A DNA stretch of 26,279 nt from CAZPCT01 sp964585325. GTDB lineage: Bacteria > Patescibacteriota > Minisyncoccia > JACQLN01 > CAZPCT01. The stretch is from contig CAZPCT010000013.1 in assembly GCA_964585325.1 (NCBI GenBank), positions 1-26,279 on the forward strand, read 5' to 3'. This document shows positions 4,843 through 11,097 of the stretch, one piece after another. Under the pieces are notes generated by a model, which was not told the DNA's origin, did no database searches, and saw only the letters and a list, made by a program, of their open reading frames with translations. Numbering within the stretch: the stretch's first letter is position 1; every line of letters begins with the position of its first letter. The position numbers and the translations under genes are program-made.

Positions 4843-6156
4843 TTAAAATTCTTCTGTAGTAGCACGAAGCACACCATCGCTTCCAGACACCCACAATATG
4901 CTCCCCCGCGCGCTGTATCCAAGCGCAGTAGCATCATCTAGTGTCCAGGTATAGGTGTTTTGGGTGCTCCGTGTGTCTATTTCAAAAACAGTGAGTACAT
5001 TGTGGTCTGTCGTCATAATCAAGTACGCAGACGAGGCGTGCCACCACAGCTGACCAATGCCCCCCGTGCTCATAGAGAAGACAGTGTCTATATCCCCGCG
5101 CTCACGTTTATAATCAAGTTCCTGCCGCTCCAGCCAAACGACCTCCACGCGGCCCGCAGTCTCATAGGCCATACGCTGCCCGTTTGGAGAAAGTAGCAGA
5201 CGGTCAGGAATGAGCCCCAGGTTCCCATAACTGCGTACAATGTCACCGTCCGCCTCAAACTCAATGAGCGTGCTGGATGCGTTCACTAAAAAGTACCGCC
5301 CTGTCACACCGTACAGCGTAGCCACGTTGTCCAGCCCCAGATCAGTGAGTGTGTTATCCCGCACGTTCAGTACATAGGCGCGCCCGTTCAGAGACACAAT
5401 AAATTGCGTCTCCCCATTACGAGCAAATACTATATTAAAAGGGTTAAAATCAGCAGGAGGTGGTGTGGGAAGAACTGAGAGCGCCGCCGTACGAACCACT
5501 CCGTAGCGCTCGTTGAGATCCACGAGTGTGTTCTGGCTGCTGTTCCAGACATACCAGCGGACGTCACCGGAAACCTGCCGCGCAAACAACACGGCAGTAT
5601 TGTTTTCATGCCACTGCACATTGCTCACCGCCTGAGTCTGTAGACCATCATCAAAATCAAGGGGAGTGGTTGTTGCGGTACGTGTGTTATAGACAAACAC
5701 CTCCATGTCCTGCGTCACACCAAATATCCGCTCACCGTTTCCACTTACAGACAGTTCCTCTGCCGCAGGCACGTCTTGCAAGGCAGTGTCTAGAGCAATA
5801 TCAACCGGGAAGAGATGAATGGAGCGGGCAGCCGTAATTCGTTGGGGATCCACAGTCAGTGTCTTGCGCCACCAGTGATATCCTTCAAGCTGCACCTCAA
5901 TAGCATACTCACGGCCAGGCAGCAGACCGCGTAGCACCTCGGGTGTCGTCTCATCCAAAAACTCTCCGTCAAGGACTACCTGCGCCTCCTCCGGATGTGA
6001 GTCCAGCGCAATAGCACCCACGCGCACAAGTTCTCTGGCGGTAAAGTCATACCGCAGGCCTTGCGAATATACAATCAAAAGCGGCGCGGCCACCAAAAAA
6101 ACGGCCACGGCCAGCCAAAATAGAATACGTCTGCGGGTTTTAGTAAGAGTCGCCAC
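4843..6156 (-). CDS. PEGA-domain, propeller-like envelope protein
   Basis: From the GTG at 6156 the product is 437 residues. It has a basic start (ATLTKTRRRILFW), a membrane anchor at about 12-32, a PEGA domain at about 45-112 (GAIALDSHPEEAQVVLDGEF, then a long Gly-Tyr ending LEGYHWWRKTLTV), and a long region of recurring beta-strands ending in Trp/Leu-Ser-x-Gly patterns that looks like a beta-propeller. PEGA domains are extracellular beta-sandwich modules often tied to the envelope; no enzyme motif is visible. The GTG start is chosen because a TGG-TATAAC box sits 10 nt upstream; the ATG at 6210 would lie upstream of that box. It is divergent from the first mreB paralogue, with an 82-bp shared promoter region. 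Domain call is good; function unknown. Confidence 0.75.
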   Translation of the reverse strand: MATLTKTRRRILFWLAVAVFLVAAPLLIVYSQGLRYDFTARELVRVGAIALDSHPEEAQVVLDGEFLDETTPEVLRGLLPGREYAIEVQLEGYHWWRKTLTVDPQRITAARSIHLFPVDIALDTALQDVPAAEELSVSGNGERIFGVTQDMEVFVYNTRTATTTPLDFDDGLQTQAVSNVQWHENNTAVLFARQVSGDVRWYVWNSSQNTLVDLNERYGVVRTAALSVLPTPPPADFNPFNIVFARNGETQFIVSLNGRAYVLNVRDNTLTDLGLDNVATLYGVTGRYFLVNASSTLIEFEADGDIVRSYGNLGLIPDRLLLSPNGQRMAYETAGRVEVVWLERQELDYKRERGDIDTVFSMSTGGIGQLWWHASSAYLIMTTDHNVLTVFEIDTRSTQNTYTWTLDDATALGYSARGSILWVSGSDGVLRATTEEF

Positions 6157-6166
6157 AGTGTGTTTG

Positions 6167-6175
6167 GTTATACCA
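6167..6175 (-). promoter_or_regulatory. Extended -10 promoter of the PEGA gene
   Basis: On minus, TGG-TATAAC (TATAAC = 6167-6172) ends 10 nt before the GTG at 6156, predicting a leader of a few bases. An imperfect DnaA-box-like TAATCCACA occurs at 6178-6186 between the two divergent promoters. Confidence 0.55.
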
Positions 6176-6217
6176 TATAATCCACAGCAAGGCCACTCTC
6201 CGTCCGGCACCGCACTG

Positions 6218-6226
6218 TGCTATGAT
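6218..6226 (+). promoter_or_regulatory. Extended -10 promoter of mreB paralogue 1
   Basis: TGC-TATGAT (TATGAT at 6221-6226) lies 12 nt before the ATG at 6239, so the leader should be about 6 nt. No convincing -35. Confidence 0.6.
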
Positions 6227-6238
6227 TCCATCACTTAT

Positions 6239-7243
6239 ATGGTTAGAAAAATTGGTATTGATCTGGGTACCGTCAACACCCTCGTCACCGTTCCGGGGCG
6301 TGGCATTGTCATTAACGAACCTTCAGTGGTGGCGGTGAGTTTGGATGACAACCGCGTAGTCGCGATAGGCGAGGAAGCAAAAACAATGATAGGACGCACA
6401 CCCACAGAAATAGTAGCTGTGCGGCCAATACGGGAAGGCGTTATTGCCAATTACCGCGTAACCGAAGCACTCCTTAAGTCCATTATTAGACGCGTTTCCG
6501 GCCCTCTGCGGCTGCTCCGCCCAGAGGTTATGATAGCCGTGCCCGTGGGCATCACCTCAACGGAGCGGCGAGCGGTGACGGAAGCGGCTCTCAACGCCGG
6601 AGCAAAGGCGGCCTACATTGTGAAAGAGCCGGTGGTTGCCGCTATCGGCGCAGGGATTCCTATTGATGAACCTTCTGGGCACATGATCATTGACGTGGGC
6701 GGCGGCACTACAGAGGTCGCGGTCATTTCGCTAGCCGGCATTGTCGCGTGGGCATCCAGCAGAGTGGGAGGCACAAAAATAGACGCGGCTATACAAAACT
6801 ACATCCACAAGAAGCACAACCTCGCGGTAGGAGAGCAGACCGCAGAGGAGATAAAAATAGCAATAGGGTCCGCACTCCCGCAAAAGGAAGAGGAGATCTT
6901 GGAGATACGGGGGCGTGACTTGGTGGCGGGGCTCCCTAAAAATATAGAGCTGCACGCAAATGAGATTCCCGCCGCCATTGAGGACACCCTGGGAGAGATA
7001 GTCAAAACGGTGAAGCAGGTGCTACAGGAAACACCACCGGAGCTTGCGGCCGACGTTATGGATAAGGGTATGATACTGTCTGGCGGCACCGCGCTTTTAG
7101 AGAACCTAGACGCGTTTATCACGCAGGAAACAGGTGTACCATGTTACGTGGCAGACGAACCGGAGCTCTGTGTAGTAAAGGGAACGGGCATTGCTCTTGA
7201 GAACCTGGACCTGTACAAGCGCGCACTGTTTGCTAAACGCTAA
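6239..7243 (+). CDS. MreB/Mbl-type actin-like protein, paralogue 1
   Basis: This 334-residue protein belongs to the MreB family of actin-like ATPases, which polymerise under the membrane and guide wall synthesis. Family motifs are intact: GIDLGTVNTLV (about 6-16, phosphate 1), IDVGGGTTEVAVI (about 145-157, phosphate 2) and LSGGTALLENLD (about 279-290, adenosine). It is a different protein from the second MreB at 13494: it lacks the amphipathic-like start (WTDFIYKRFG), begins directly at the first strand, and differs in the connection around residues 80-90 (RRVSGPLRLLRPEVM). It is not in the shape operon but heads a unit with the delta' subunit gene, 16 nt downstream. Start chosen from the extended -10 and the family N-terminus. 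Family call is certain; whether it acts in width control, co-polymerises with the other MreB, or has another job is open. Confidence 0.93.
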   Translation: MVRKIGIDLGTVNTLVTVPGRGIVINEPSVVAVSLDDNRVVAIGEEAKTMIGRTPTEIVAVRPIREGVIANYRVTEALLKSIIRRVSGPLRLLRPEVMIAVPVGITSTERRAVTEAALNAGAKAAYIVKEPVVAAIGAGIPIDEPSGHMIIDVGGGTTEVAVISLAGIVAWASSRVGGTKIDAAIQNYIHKKHNLAVGEQTAEEIKIAIGSALPQKEEEILEIRGRDLVAGLPKNIELHANEIPAAIEDTLGEIVKTVKQVLQETPPELAADVMDKGMILSGGTALLENLDAFITQETGVPCYVADEPELCVVKGTGIALENLDLYKRALFAKR

Positions 7244-7245
7244 CG

Positions 7246-7251
7246 TAGACT
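7246..7251 (+). promoter_or_regulatory. Possible -10 box before the delta' gene
   Basis: TAGACT ends 8 nt before the ATG at 7260, within the 16-nt gap after the MreB stop. The spacing suits a leaderless transcript, but read-through from mreB is equally possible. Confidence 0.35.
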
Positions 7252-7259
7252 ATTCACGC

Positions 7260-8150
7260 ATGAACATTGTGGGTCATACCAAACAACGGGCTATACTTGA
7301 GCGCATACGCACGTCACATGCCATACCACACACCCTCCTATTTTCTGGGCCCGAACATGTAGGGAAGGAGCTTGTCGCGCGCGCGTTCATTCACAACCTT
7401 TTTGCCTCAGAGGACGACTGGCAAGCTCTGGGGGGCGAGAGCCGTCTGGCCATGCGCTTAAATGCTGGTGTCCATCCCGACGTCTTAGTGGTGGGCGCAG
7501 AGGAGGGTATTGATATTGTTCAGGCGCGAAAACTGCGCCAGTTCACGCAACTCTCTGCGTTTGAAGGCTCGTGGAAGTGTGTGATCATAGACAACGCGCA
7601 CACGTTGGGGCGCCTGGGGGGCAATACGCTGCTTAAGACACTAGAGGAGCCCCCTCCAGACACGCTTATTATTCTGGTAACGCACCGGCCCGAGCTCCTT
7701 CCAGACACCATTCGCTCCCGGGCTATGCACATTGCCTTTTCTTTGGTTTCAGAACAGGAGATACACACACTCGTGCCGTCAAAAAAACGGAGTGGTATTA
7801 CCAAAGAGATAGGATGGATAGCCGGCCGGCCCGGGCTACTCACACGCTACCTGCAAGACAAAAACGCTCCCGCCGTGAAAGCACGCCGCGCGTACTTCCA
7901 CGCATTTGAAAAAACTTTCAAGGATACGGGTATTGCGGTACGATTAGCATTAGCAGAGAAGATGGCAAAGGAGGAGCACCCACACCTGGCGCTGGAGGGA
8001 CTGCTGCTTGCGGCTCGTACCCTCCTTGTTGCCCGGCCTAACACACACTTGGTTAAGCGGATGACATACCTTCACCAGGCCAAAGAATACATACAGTTTA
8101 CCAACGTGAACACGCGCCTTGCGCTTGAACACGCATTCATTGCTCACTAA
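7260..8150 (+). CDS. holB: DNA polymerase III delta' subunit (HolB-like clamp-loader protein)
   Basis: The 297-residue protein matches the AAA+ fold of clamp-loader delta'/gamma subunits: a start typical of the family (MNIVGHTKQRAILERI), a region like Walker A (GPEHVGKE, 30-37), WKCVIIDNAHTL in the Walker B position, LLKTLEEPPPDTLIILVT, and IRSRAMHI where catalytic clamp loaders have SRC. It would help load the sliding clamp. Three departures suggest a non-catalytic subunit: the Walker A Ser/Thr is Glu37, the SRC Cys is Ala, and the usual zinc-binding cysteines between Walker A and the DVL segment are absent (the only Cys is in WKCVIID). Loss of ATP binding is normal for delta' in other bacteria. 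It follows mreB by 16 nt and precedes the Asp-box gene by 9 nt. Confidence 0.85.
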   Translation: MNIVGHTKQRAILERIRTSHAIPHTLLFSGPEHVGKELVARAFIHNLFASEDDWQALGGESRLAMRLNAGVHPDVLVVGAEEGIDIVQARKLRQFTQLSAFEGSWKCVIIDNAHTLGRLGGNTLLKTLEEPPPDTLIILVTHRPELLPDTIRSRAMHIAFSLVSEQEIHTLVPSKKRSGITKEIGWIAGRPGLLTRYLQDKNAPAVKARRAYFHAFEKTFKDTGIAVRLALAEKMAKEEHPHLALEGLLLAARTLLVARPNTHLVKRMTYLHQAKEYIQFTNVNTRLALEHAFIAH

Positions 8151-8159
8151 CCACACCTA

Positions 8160-9242
8160 ATGAAACCTGCTCTCGTCATTATTCTCCTCTTTGTGTTTGT
8201 AATGTTCGTCTTTGCGATTGTTGCGAACATGCCAACGTTTTTCACCGCAGTGAAAGGTGCCACAAGTAGCATTTTACTCACCGGTGACGGCGGAGAAACG
8301 TGGTTTTCGCTGGAACAACAAGAGGGTGCGGAAGAGCTGGAGCGGGCAAGTATCACAACCCTTTCGTATCATCCTGACGACTCACAGGTGGTCTACGCCG
8401 GTACGGAAGGCAGGGGACTCTACAGAAGTATTGACAGCGGTGCTGCCTGGCAGAAGGTAGTGGACACGAACAACGCTCTTTCACCAAACGCCACTGTATA
8501 CGGCGTAGGATTCGGCCCCGCGTTCGCGGACAGAGACCAGGGACAGGTAGAAGTGTTTTATCTTGCTGTTAGTCAGCAAGATATAGGCCAGATCCTGCGG
8601 ACTACAAACGGTGGATTCACGTTTGAGGCCGTCTACACCACCGCCGCCCGGGACGGCGCCATCTATTTTGTTGTAGCTGACCCGGCAAACCCCGCGGTGC
8701 TCTGGGCAGGAACAAGCGAAGGCCTGCTCGTGCGCAGTCTGGATAGTGGGGAGACGTGGCAGCGCATTCACTCGTTTTCCACCGCACCCTACGCACTCGT
8801 GAGAAATAACAACGAGCTCTTAGTGACCACTCTTAATGGCAGACTACATGTAAGTAATGCGAGCGGCGAGACATGGCAGGAACTTAACCCAGCGTTCCCC
8901 AAAGGACGCAGCGGCCGCATATTTGGCATTACACAGGACCCCTTGGTGAGCTCAACAGTGTATATGACAACAGACGCGGGAGTCTTACGTTCAGACAACT
9001 TTGGCCGCTCATGGCAAGAGATACCGCTCACCGTGCCAGAGGAGGAGCTGCCTGTACGCATGGTAGCCGTCTCGCCAGTGGCCCGGAACGTGCTGTTTGT
9101 GGCAGCCGGCAGAAACATGTATATTACGAGTGACGCAGGCACCACCTGGCGTGTACGGCACCTTGCCCTGCGCAGACAGGTCTCAGCTATTGCGCCCCAC
9201 CCATCCAACCCCGCATTTATTCTGGTGGGAACACAAAAATAA
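8160..9242 (+). CDS. Membrane-anchored Asp-box (BNR/Ycf48-like) beta-propeller protein
   Basis: The 360-residue protein has an N-terminal membrane segment (about 4-24) followed by a beta-propeller. I count seven Asp-box-like motifs (S/T-x-D-x-G-x-x-W/F): TGDGGETW, SIDSGAAW, TTNGGFTF, SLDSGETW, SNASGETW, SDNFGRSW and TSDAGTTW, spread evenly along the chain, consistent with a closed propeller. Such proteins include Ycf48, sortilin-like and sialidase-like folds; no sialidase Arg triad or acid residue is evident, so an enzyme is unlikely, and a binding or scaffolding role outside the membrane is the sober reading. It lies 9 nt after holB with no promoter visible, so it is likely cotranscribed. 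A 165-bp gap carrying a repeated element follows before frr. Fold confident; function unknown. Confidence 0.85.
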   Translation: MKPALVIILLFVFVMFVFAIVANMPTFFTAVKGATSSILLTGDGGETWFSLEQQEGAEELERASITTLSYHPDDSQVVYAGTEGRGLYRSIDSGAAWQKVVDTNNALSPNATVYGVGFGPAFADRDQGQVEVFYLAVSQQDIGQILRTTNGGFTFEAVYTTAARDGAIYFVVADPANPAVLWAGTSEGLLVRSLDSGETWQRIHSFSTAPYALVRNNNELLVTTLNGRLHVSNASGETWQELNPAFPKGRSGRIFGITQDPLVSSTVYMTTDAGVLRSDNFGRSWQEIPLTVPEEELPVRMVAVSPVARNVLFVAAGRNMYITSDAGTTWRVRHLALRRQVSAIAPHPSNPAFILVGTQK

Positions 9243-9257
9243 CAAGATAACCCGCAT

Positions 9258-9400
9258 GGTCGCGTCGCAGGGCTGCGCCCGAGTAAAGCGACACCAAGGA
9301 AGAGGAAGGAGTAGCGAAACGACCGTGGAGGGAGAAACCCCTACTGAGCCCCTGCAGGGCCGGAAGGCCGAAGCGGGCGAATGGGTGTCTCTCTCCAAAC
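9258..9400 (+). repeat. Structured interspersed repeat, copy A
   Basis: This 143-bp segment is nearly identical to 21539-21668 in the same orientation, apart from a stretch of roughly 17 nt (around 9310-9326) found only in this copy, a small length change and scattered substitutions. Likely hairpins are GTCGC...GCGAC (9259 to 9290) enclosing GGGC-TGC-GCCC (9270-9280); GGG-AGAAA-CCC; GCCC-CTGCA-GGGC; and GGCC-GGAA-GGCC. Differences between the copies lie mostly in loops or linkers. It contains no transposase and has no flanking target-site duplication that I can see. Both copies end shortly before the start codon of the downstream gene. A small open frame runs through both copies but is unlikely to be a gene. 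Confidence 0.85.
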
Positions 9401-9407
9401 AAATACT

Positions 9408-9956
9408 ATGGAACAGCAAGAAGTAGAGAAAAAAATTGAAGGACACCTCGCGTTCCTGAAGGAGGAACTTACAAAAGTGCGAACAGGGCGCGCGAACGCT
9501 TCGCTTATTGAAGACATCCAAGTAGACTATTACGGCGCAAAACAGCCGCTCAAAGGGCTAGGGACTATCCGCTCGCTGGACCCCCAGACACTGGTGGTGG
9601 AACCGTGGGACAAGGGTGCCGTTGAGGCTATTGCCGGGGCCATTACAAAAGCGCAAAACGGTCTTTCAGCCGTGGCGGAAGGTGAGCGTGTGCGCATTCC
9701 CTTTCCTCCACTTTCAGAAGAACGCCGGAAGGAGTTTATAAGGCTGGCTGGGCAAAAAACAGAGGAAACTAAAATAAAACTCCGTCAATTACGGGACGAG
9801 GCTATGAAAGACCTTGAGCAGCAGGAAAAGGCAGGGAAGATAGGGGAGGACGAAGAGTTTAGGCGAAAGGAGAAGTTGGAAGAGATTTTTAAGAAAAACA
9901 CAAAAACGATTGACGAGCTCAAAGACGCAAAGGAAAAGGAGCTTGCAGCAGCGTAG
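9408..9956 (+). CDS. frr: Ribosome recycling factor
   Basis: At 182 residues this has the standard length for RRF, which with EF-G splits the post-termination ribosome. Recognisable features are LTKVRTGRANASLIEDI (about 22-38, the conserved RTGRA helix), a central beta domain with YYGAKQPLKGLGTI, VRIPFPPLSEERRKEFIRLA, and a long C-terminal helix rich in Lys/Glu. All three helices of the long domain are present, so it should be functional. The start ATG at 9408 gives the usual N-terminus; an in-frame ATG 27 nt upstream (9381), inside the repeat element, would add nine residues, and is unlikely but not excluded. The repeat lies just upstream with no clear promoter, so transcription probably comes from farther upstream. 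A terminator follows. Confidence 0.95.
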   Translation: MEQQEVEKKIEGHLAFLKEELTKVRTGRANASLIEDIQVDYYGAKQPLKGLGTIRSLDPQTLVVEPWDKGAVEAIAGAITKAQNGLSAVAEGERVRIPFPPLSEERRKEFIRLAGQKTEETKIKLRQLRDEAMKDLEQQEKAGKIGEDEEFRRKEKLEEIFKKNTKTIDELKDAKEKELAAA

Positions 9957-9961
9957 ACGTT

Positions 9962-9999
9962 AAAAAGAGGTGTTCTTGACTTTTCAAGACACCTCTTTT
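9962..9999 (+). terminator. Intrinsic terminator of frr
   Basis: AAAAGAGGTG (9963-9972), then a bulged T and TCTTGA (9974-9979), pair with TCAAGA and CACCTCTTTT (9984-9999) around a 4-nt loop. The A-run and T-run complete an intrinsic terminator. It overlaps the promoter of the next gene. Confidence 0.9.
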
Positions 10000-10004
10000 A
10001 TAGT
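9976..10004 (+). promoter_or_regulatory. Promoter of GC-rich gene B, inside the frr terminator
   Basis: TTGACT (9976-9981), a 17-nt gap and TATAGT (9999-10004). The -35 lies in the loop side of the frr terminator and the -10 follows its T-run. A leader hairpin GCAGC-ACGG-GCTGC (10017-10030) follows, and the Shine-Dalgarno GGAGGG (10058-10063) lies 5 nt before the ATG at 10069. Confidence 0.75.
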
Positions 10005-10068
10005 TGTGGAGTCAACGCAGCACGGGCTGCACCAGACGCCCCGTACCCTAGACCCACGGAGGGTCAAG

Positions 10069-10413
10069 ATGAAGTACAGGACCTTCTTCGCCGTCCTCCC
10101 GCTCCTCGCGCTCGCGCTGGCCTGCGGGTCGGACCAGAAGGAGATCGTGATCGGCCCCGGTGAGGGGCTCACCCACTATGTGGGCTTCACGAACGCGATC
10201 GACGCCGCCGAGCAGTTCGGCCTCCCGCTCTACCTGGGCAAGGTCCAGACGCTGGAGAGCAAGATCACCCCCGAGTTCGCCCGCCGCCTCGAGGGGCTGA
10301 CGGACTACTACCAGGTCACGGTGCAGGTCTACGAGGGGGACCGCATCATCGTGGAGGACGGACGGGTGGTGGACTTCGTCCCCGCCCCGGACCGACCCTT
10401 CGCGAGCCGCTAG
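10069..10413 (+). CDS. Predicted lipoprotein, GC-rich gene B
   Basis: The 114-residue product has a lipoprotein signal: basic start (MKYR), hydrophobic core and the lipobox LALAC with Cys at about residue 19, followed by GSDQKE. The mature part is about 95 residues and contains no family I recognise; it has a segment GLTHYVGFTNAIDAAEQFGLPLYLGK and a beta-rich end (YYQVTVQVYEGDRIIVEDGRVVDF). Codons are strongly biased to G/C at the third position and all seven isoleucines are ATC, unlike the neighbouring genes. The start is set by a strong Shine-Dalgarno 5 nt upstream, rare in this window. It is monocistronic, between the overlapping promoter/terminator and a strong terminator. Probably exported and membrane-attached; function unknown. 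Confidence 0.75.
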   Translation: MKYRTFFAVLPLLALALACGSDQKEIVIGPGEGLTHYVGFTNAIDAAEQFGLPLYLGKVQTLESKITPEFARRLEGLTDYYQVTVQVYEGDRIIVEDGRVVDFVPAPDRPFASR

Positions 10414-10440
10414 AACGCGGCACGCACAACTCGCACACCA

Positions 10441-10486
10441 CCGCCTGACGGAGGCCGCCCGGCCTCACTACACGTCAGGCGGCTTT
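10441..10486 (+). terminator. Compound terminator of GC-rich gene B
   Basis: CCGCCTGACG (10441-10450) pairs with CGTCAGGCGG (10473-10482), enclosing a second hairpin GAGGCC (10451-10456)/GGCCTC (10461-10466). The tail is CTTTCCGTT, weaker in T than the other terminators here. Confidence 0.75.
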
Positions 10487-10489
10487 CCG

Positions 10490-11041
10490 TTAGCGCAGTT
10501 TTAATATGCGGGCCTGTATAATAGTTGCCACAAGTTGGATGAACCCCATAATCACAAAAAGTGTGGCAAAAGAGTATGCACTTACAATGAATCCACCAAG
10601 TATGATGGCAATGCCTGTAATGACCTGGGCCTGGCCGTCGGCAACGCCCCACGCGTAGCCGGCCGCGCGATGCGTAGCATGATCGCCGTACAGGGCGTCC
10701 CATGTTGGGGTAGCCAGCGCAGCCGCAACTCCTAAACCTGCTTGAATAATAAAAAGGTCGGCGGGTGCGTCAACAAGAAGGTAGCCAAACGTAAAAACGG
10801 TGTTAAGCGCGTAGCCTAGAACCAGCAATCTACGCGCGTTGTGTTTCTTGTCTGAAAGCTTGCCAAAAAAGACATACAAAACCCCAGAGACTATAAGATA
10901 CGTTGCCCACGCCCATGTAATATCAAAAATGTCACCACCCAACTGTTCCGTAAAGATAGCAAACAGGGGGCCAAGCATCCCCTCGGCCAAGTACCACAGT
11001 CCCGCCCCAAAAAGGAGAACCCTTTCAAATCTGTTGAGCAT
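10490..11041 (-). CDS. Half-size MFS-type membrane protein
   Basis: This 183-residue protein has about six membrane segments and a motif-A-like loop, GKLSDKKHNARRLLVLGYAL (about 60-79), between helices 2 and 3, as in the Major Facilitator Superfamily. A canonical MFS transporter has twelve helices; this is half of one, with an intact start and stop, so it probably works as a dimer or is a relic. CPR genomes often encode such short versions, so I do not read it as a broken gene. The substrate cannot be told. Start ATG at 11041 fits a TGA-TACAAT box 6 nt upstream on minus (leaderless). It is divergent from rseP and its end lies 7 bp from the terminator hairpin of the preceding plus-strand gene. 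Confidence 0.75.
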   Translation of the reverse strand: MLNRFERVLLFGAGLWYLAEGMLGPLFAIFTEQLGGDIFDITWAWATYLIVSGVLYVFFGKLSDKKHNARRLLVLGYALNTVFTFGYLLVDAPADLFIIQAGLGVAAALATPTWDALYGDHATHRAAGYAWGVADGQAQVITGIAIILGGFIVSAYSFATLFVIMGFIQLVATIIQARILKLR

Positions 11042-11047
11042 ACGCCC

Positions 11048-11056
11048 ATTGTATCA
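11048..11056 (-). promoter_or_regulatory. Extended -10, leaderless promoter of the MFS gene
   Basis: On minus, TGA-TACAAT (TACAAT = 11048-11053) ends 6 nt before the ATG at 11041. Confidence 0.6.
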
Positions 11057-11058
11057 GG

Positions 11059-11086
11059 TTTACTTATAGAGAGGTATTGGTACAAT
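11059..11086 (+). promoter_or_regulatory. Promoter of rseP
   Basis: TTTACT (11059-11064), a 16-nt gap and TACAAT (11081-11086), which is also an extended -10 (TGG before it). The ATG at 11098 is 11 nt further, so the leader is about 5 nt. It shares the 56-bp divergent region with the MFS promoter. Confidence 0.6.
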
Positions 11087-11097
11087 ACGTTGACATT

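Noticed and set aside
4256..4894. 212-codon open frame on minus, antisense to the FKBP gene
   Set aside because: It overlaps a secure FKBP gene and the bidirectional terminator, and its residues do not resemble any protein.
9258..9400. Repeat read as an insertion sequence or tmRNA/RNase P fragment
   Set aside because: It has no transposase, terminal inverted repeats or known RNA landmarks that I can identify, so I describe it only as a structured repeat.
9217..9521. Small proteins readable on either strand of the repeat element (9217-9521, 9097-9426, 21537-21755, 21577-21822)
   Set aside because: They run into neighbouring genes, change length between copies and have no start signals; the copies' 17-nt or similar indel also makes protein-level constraint unlikely.
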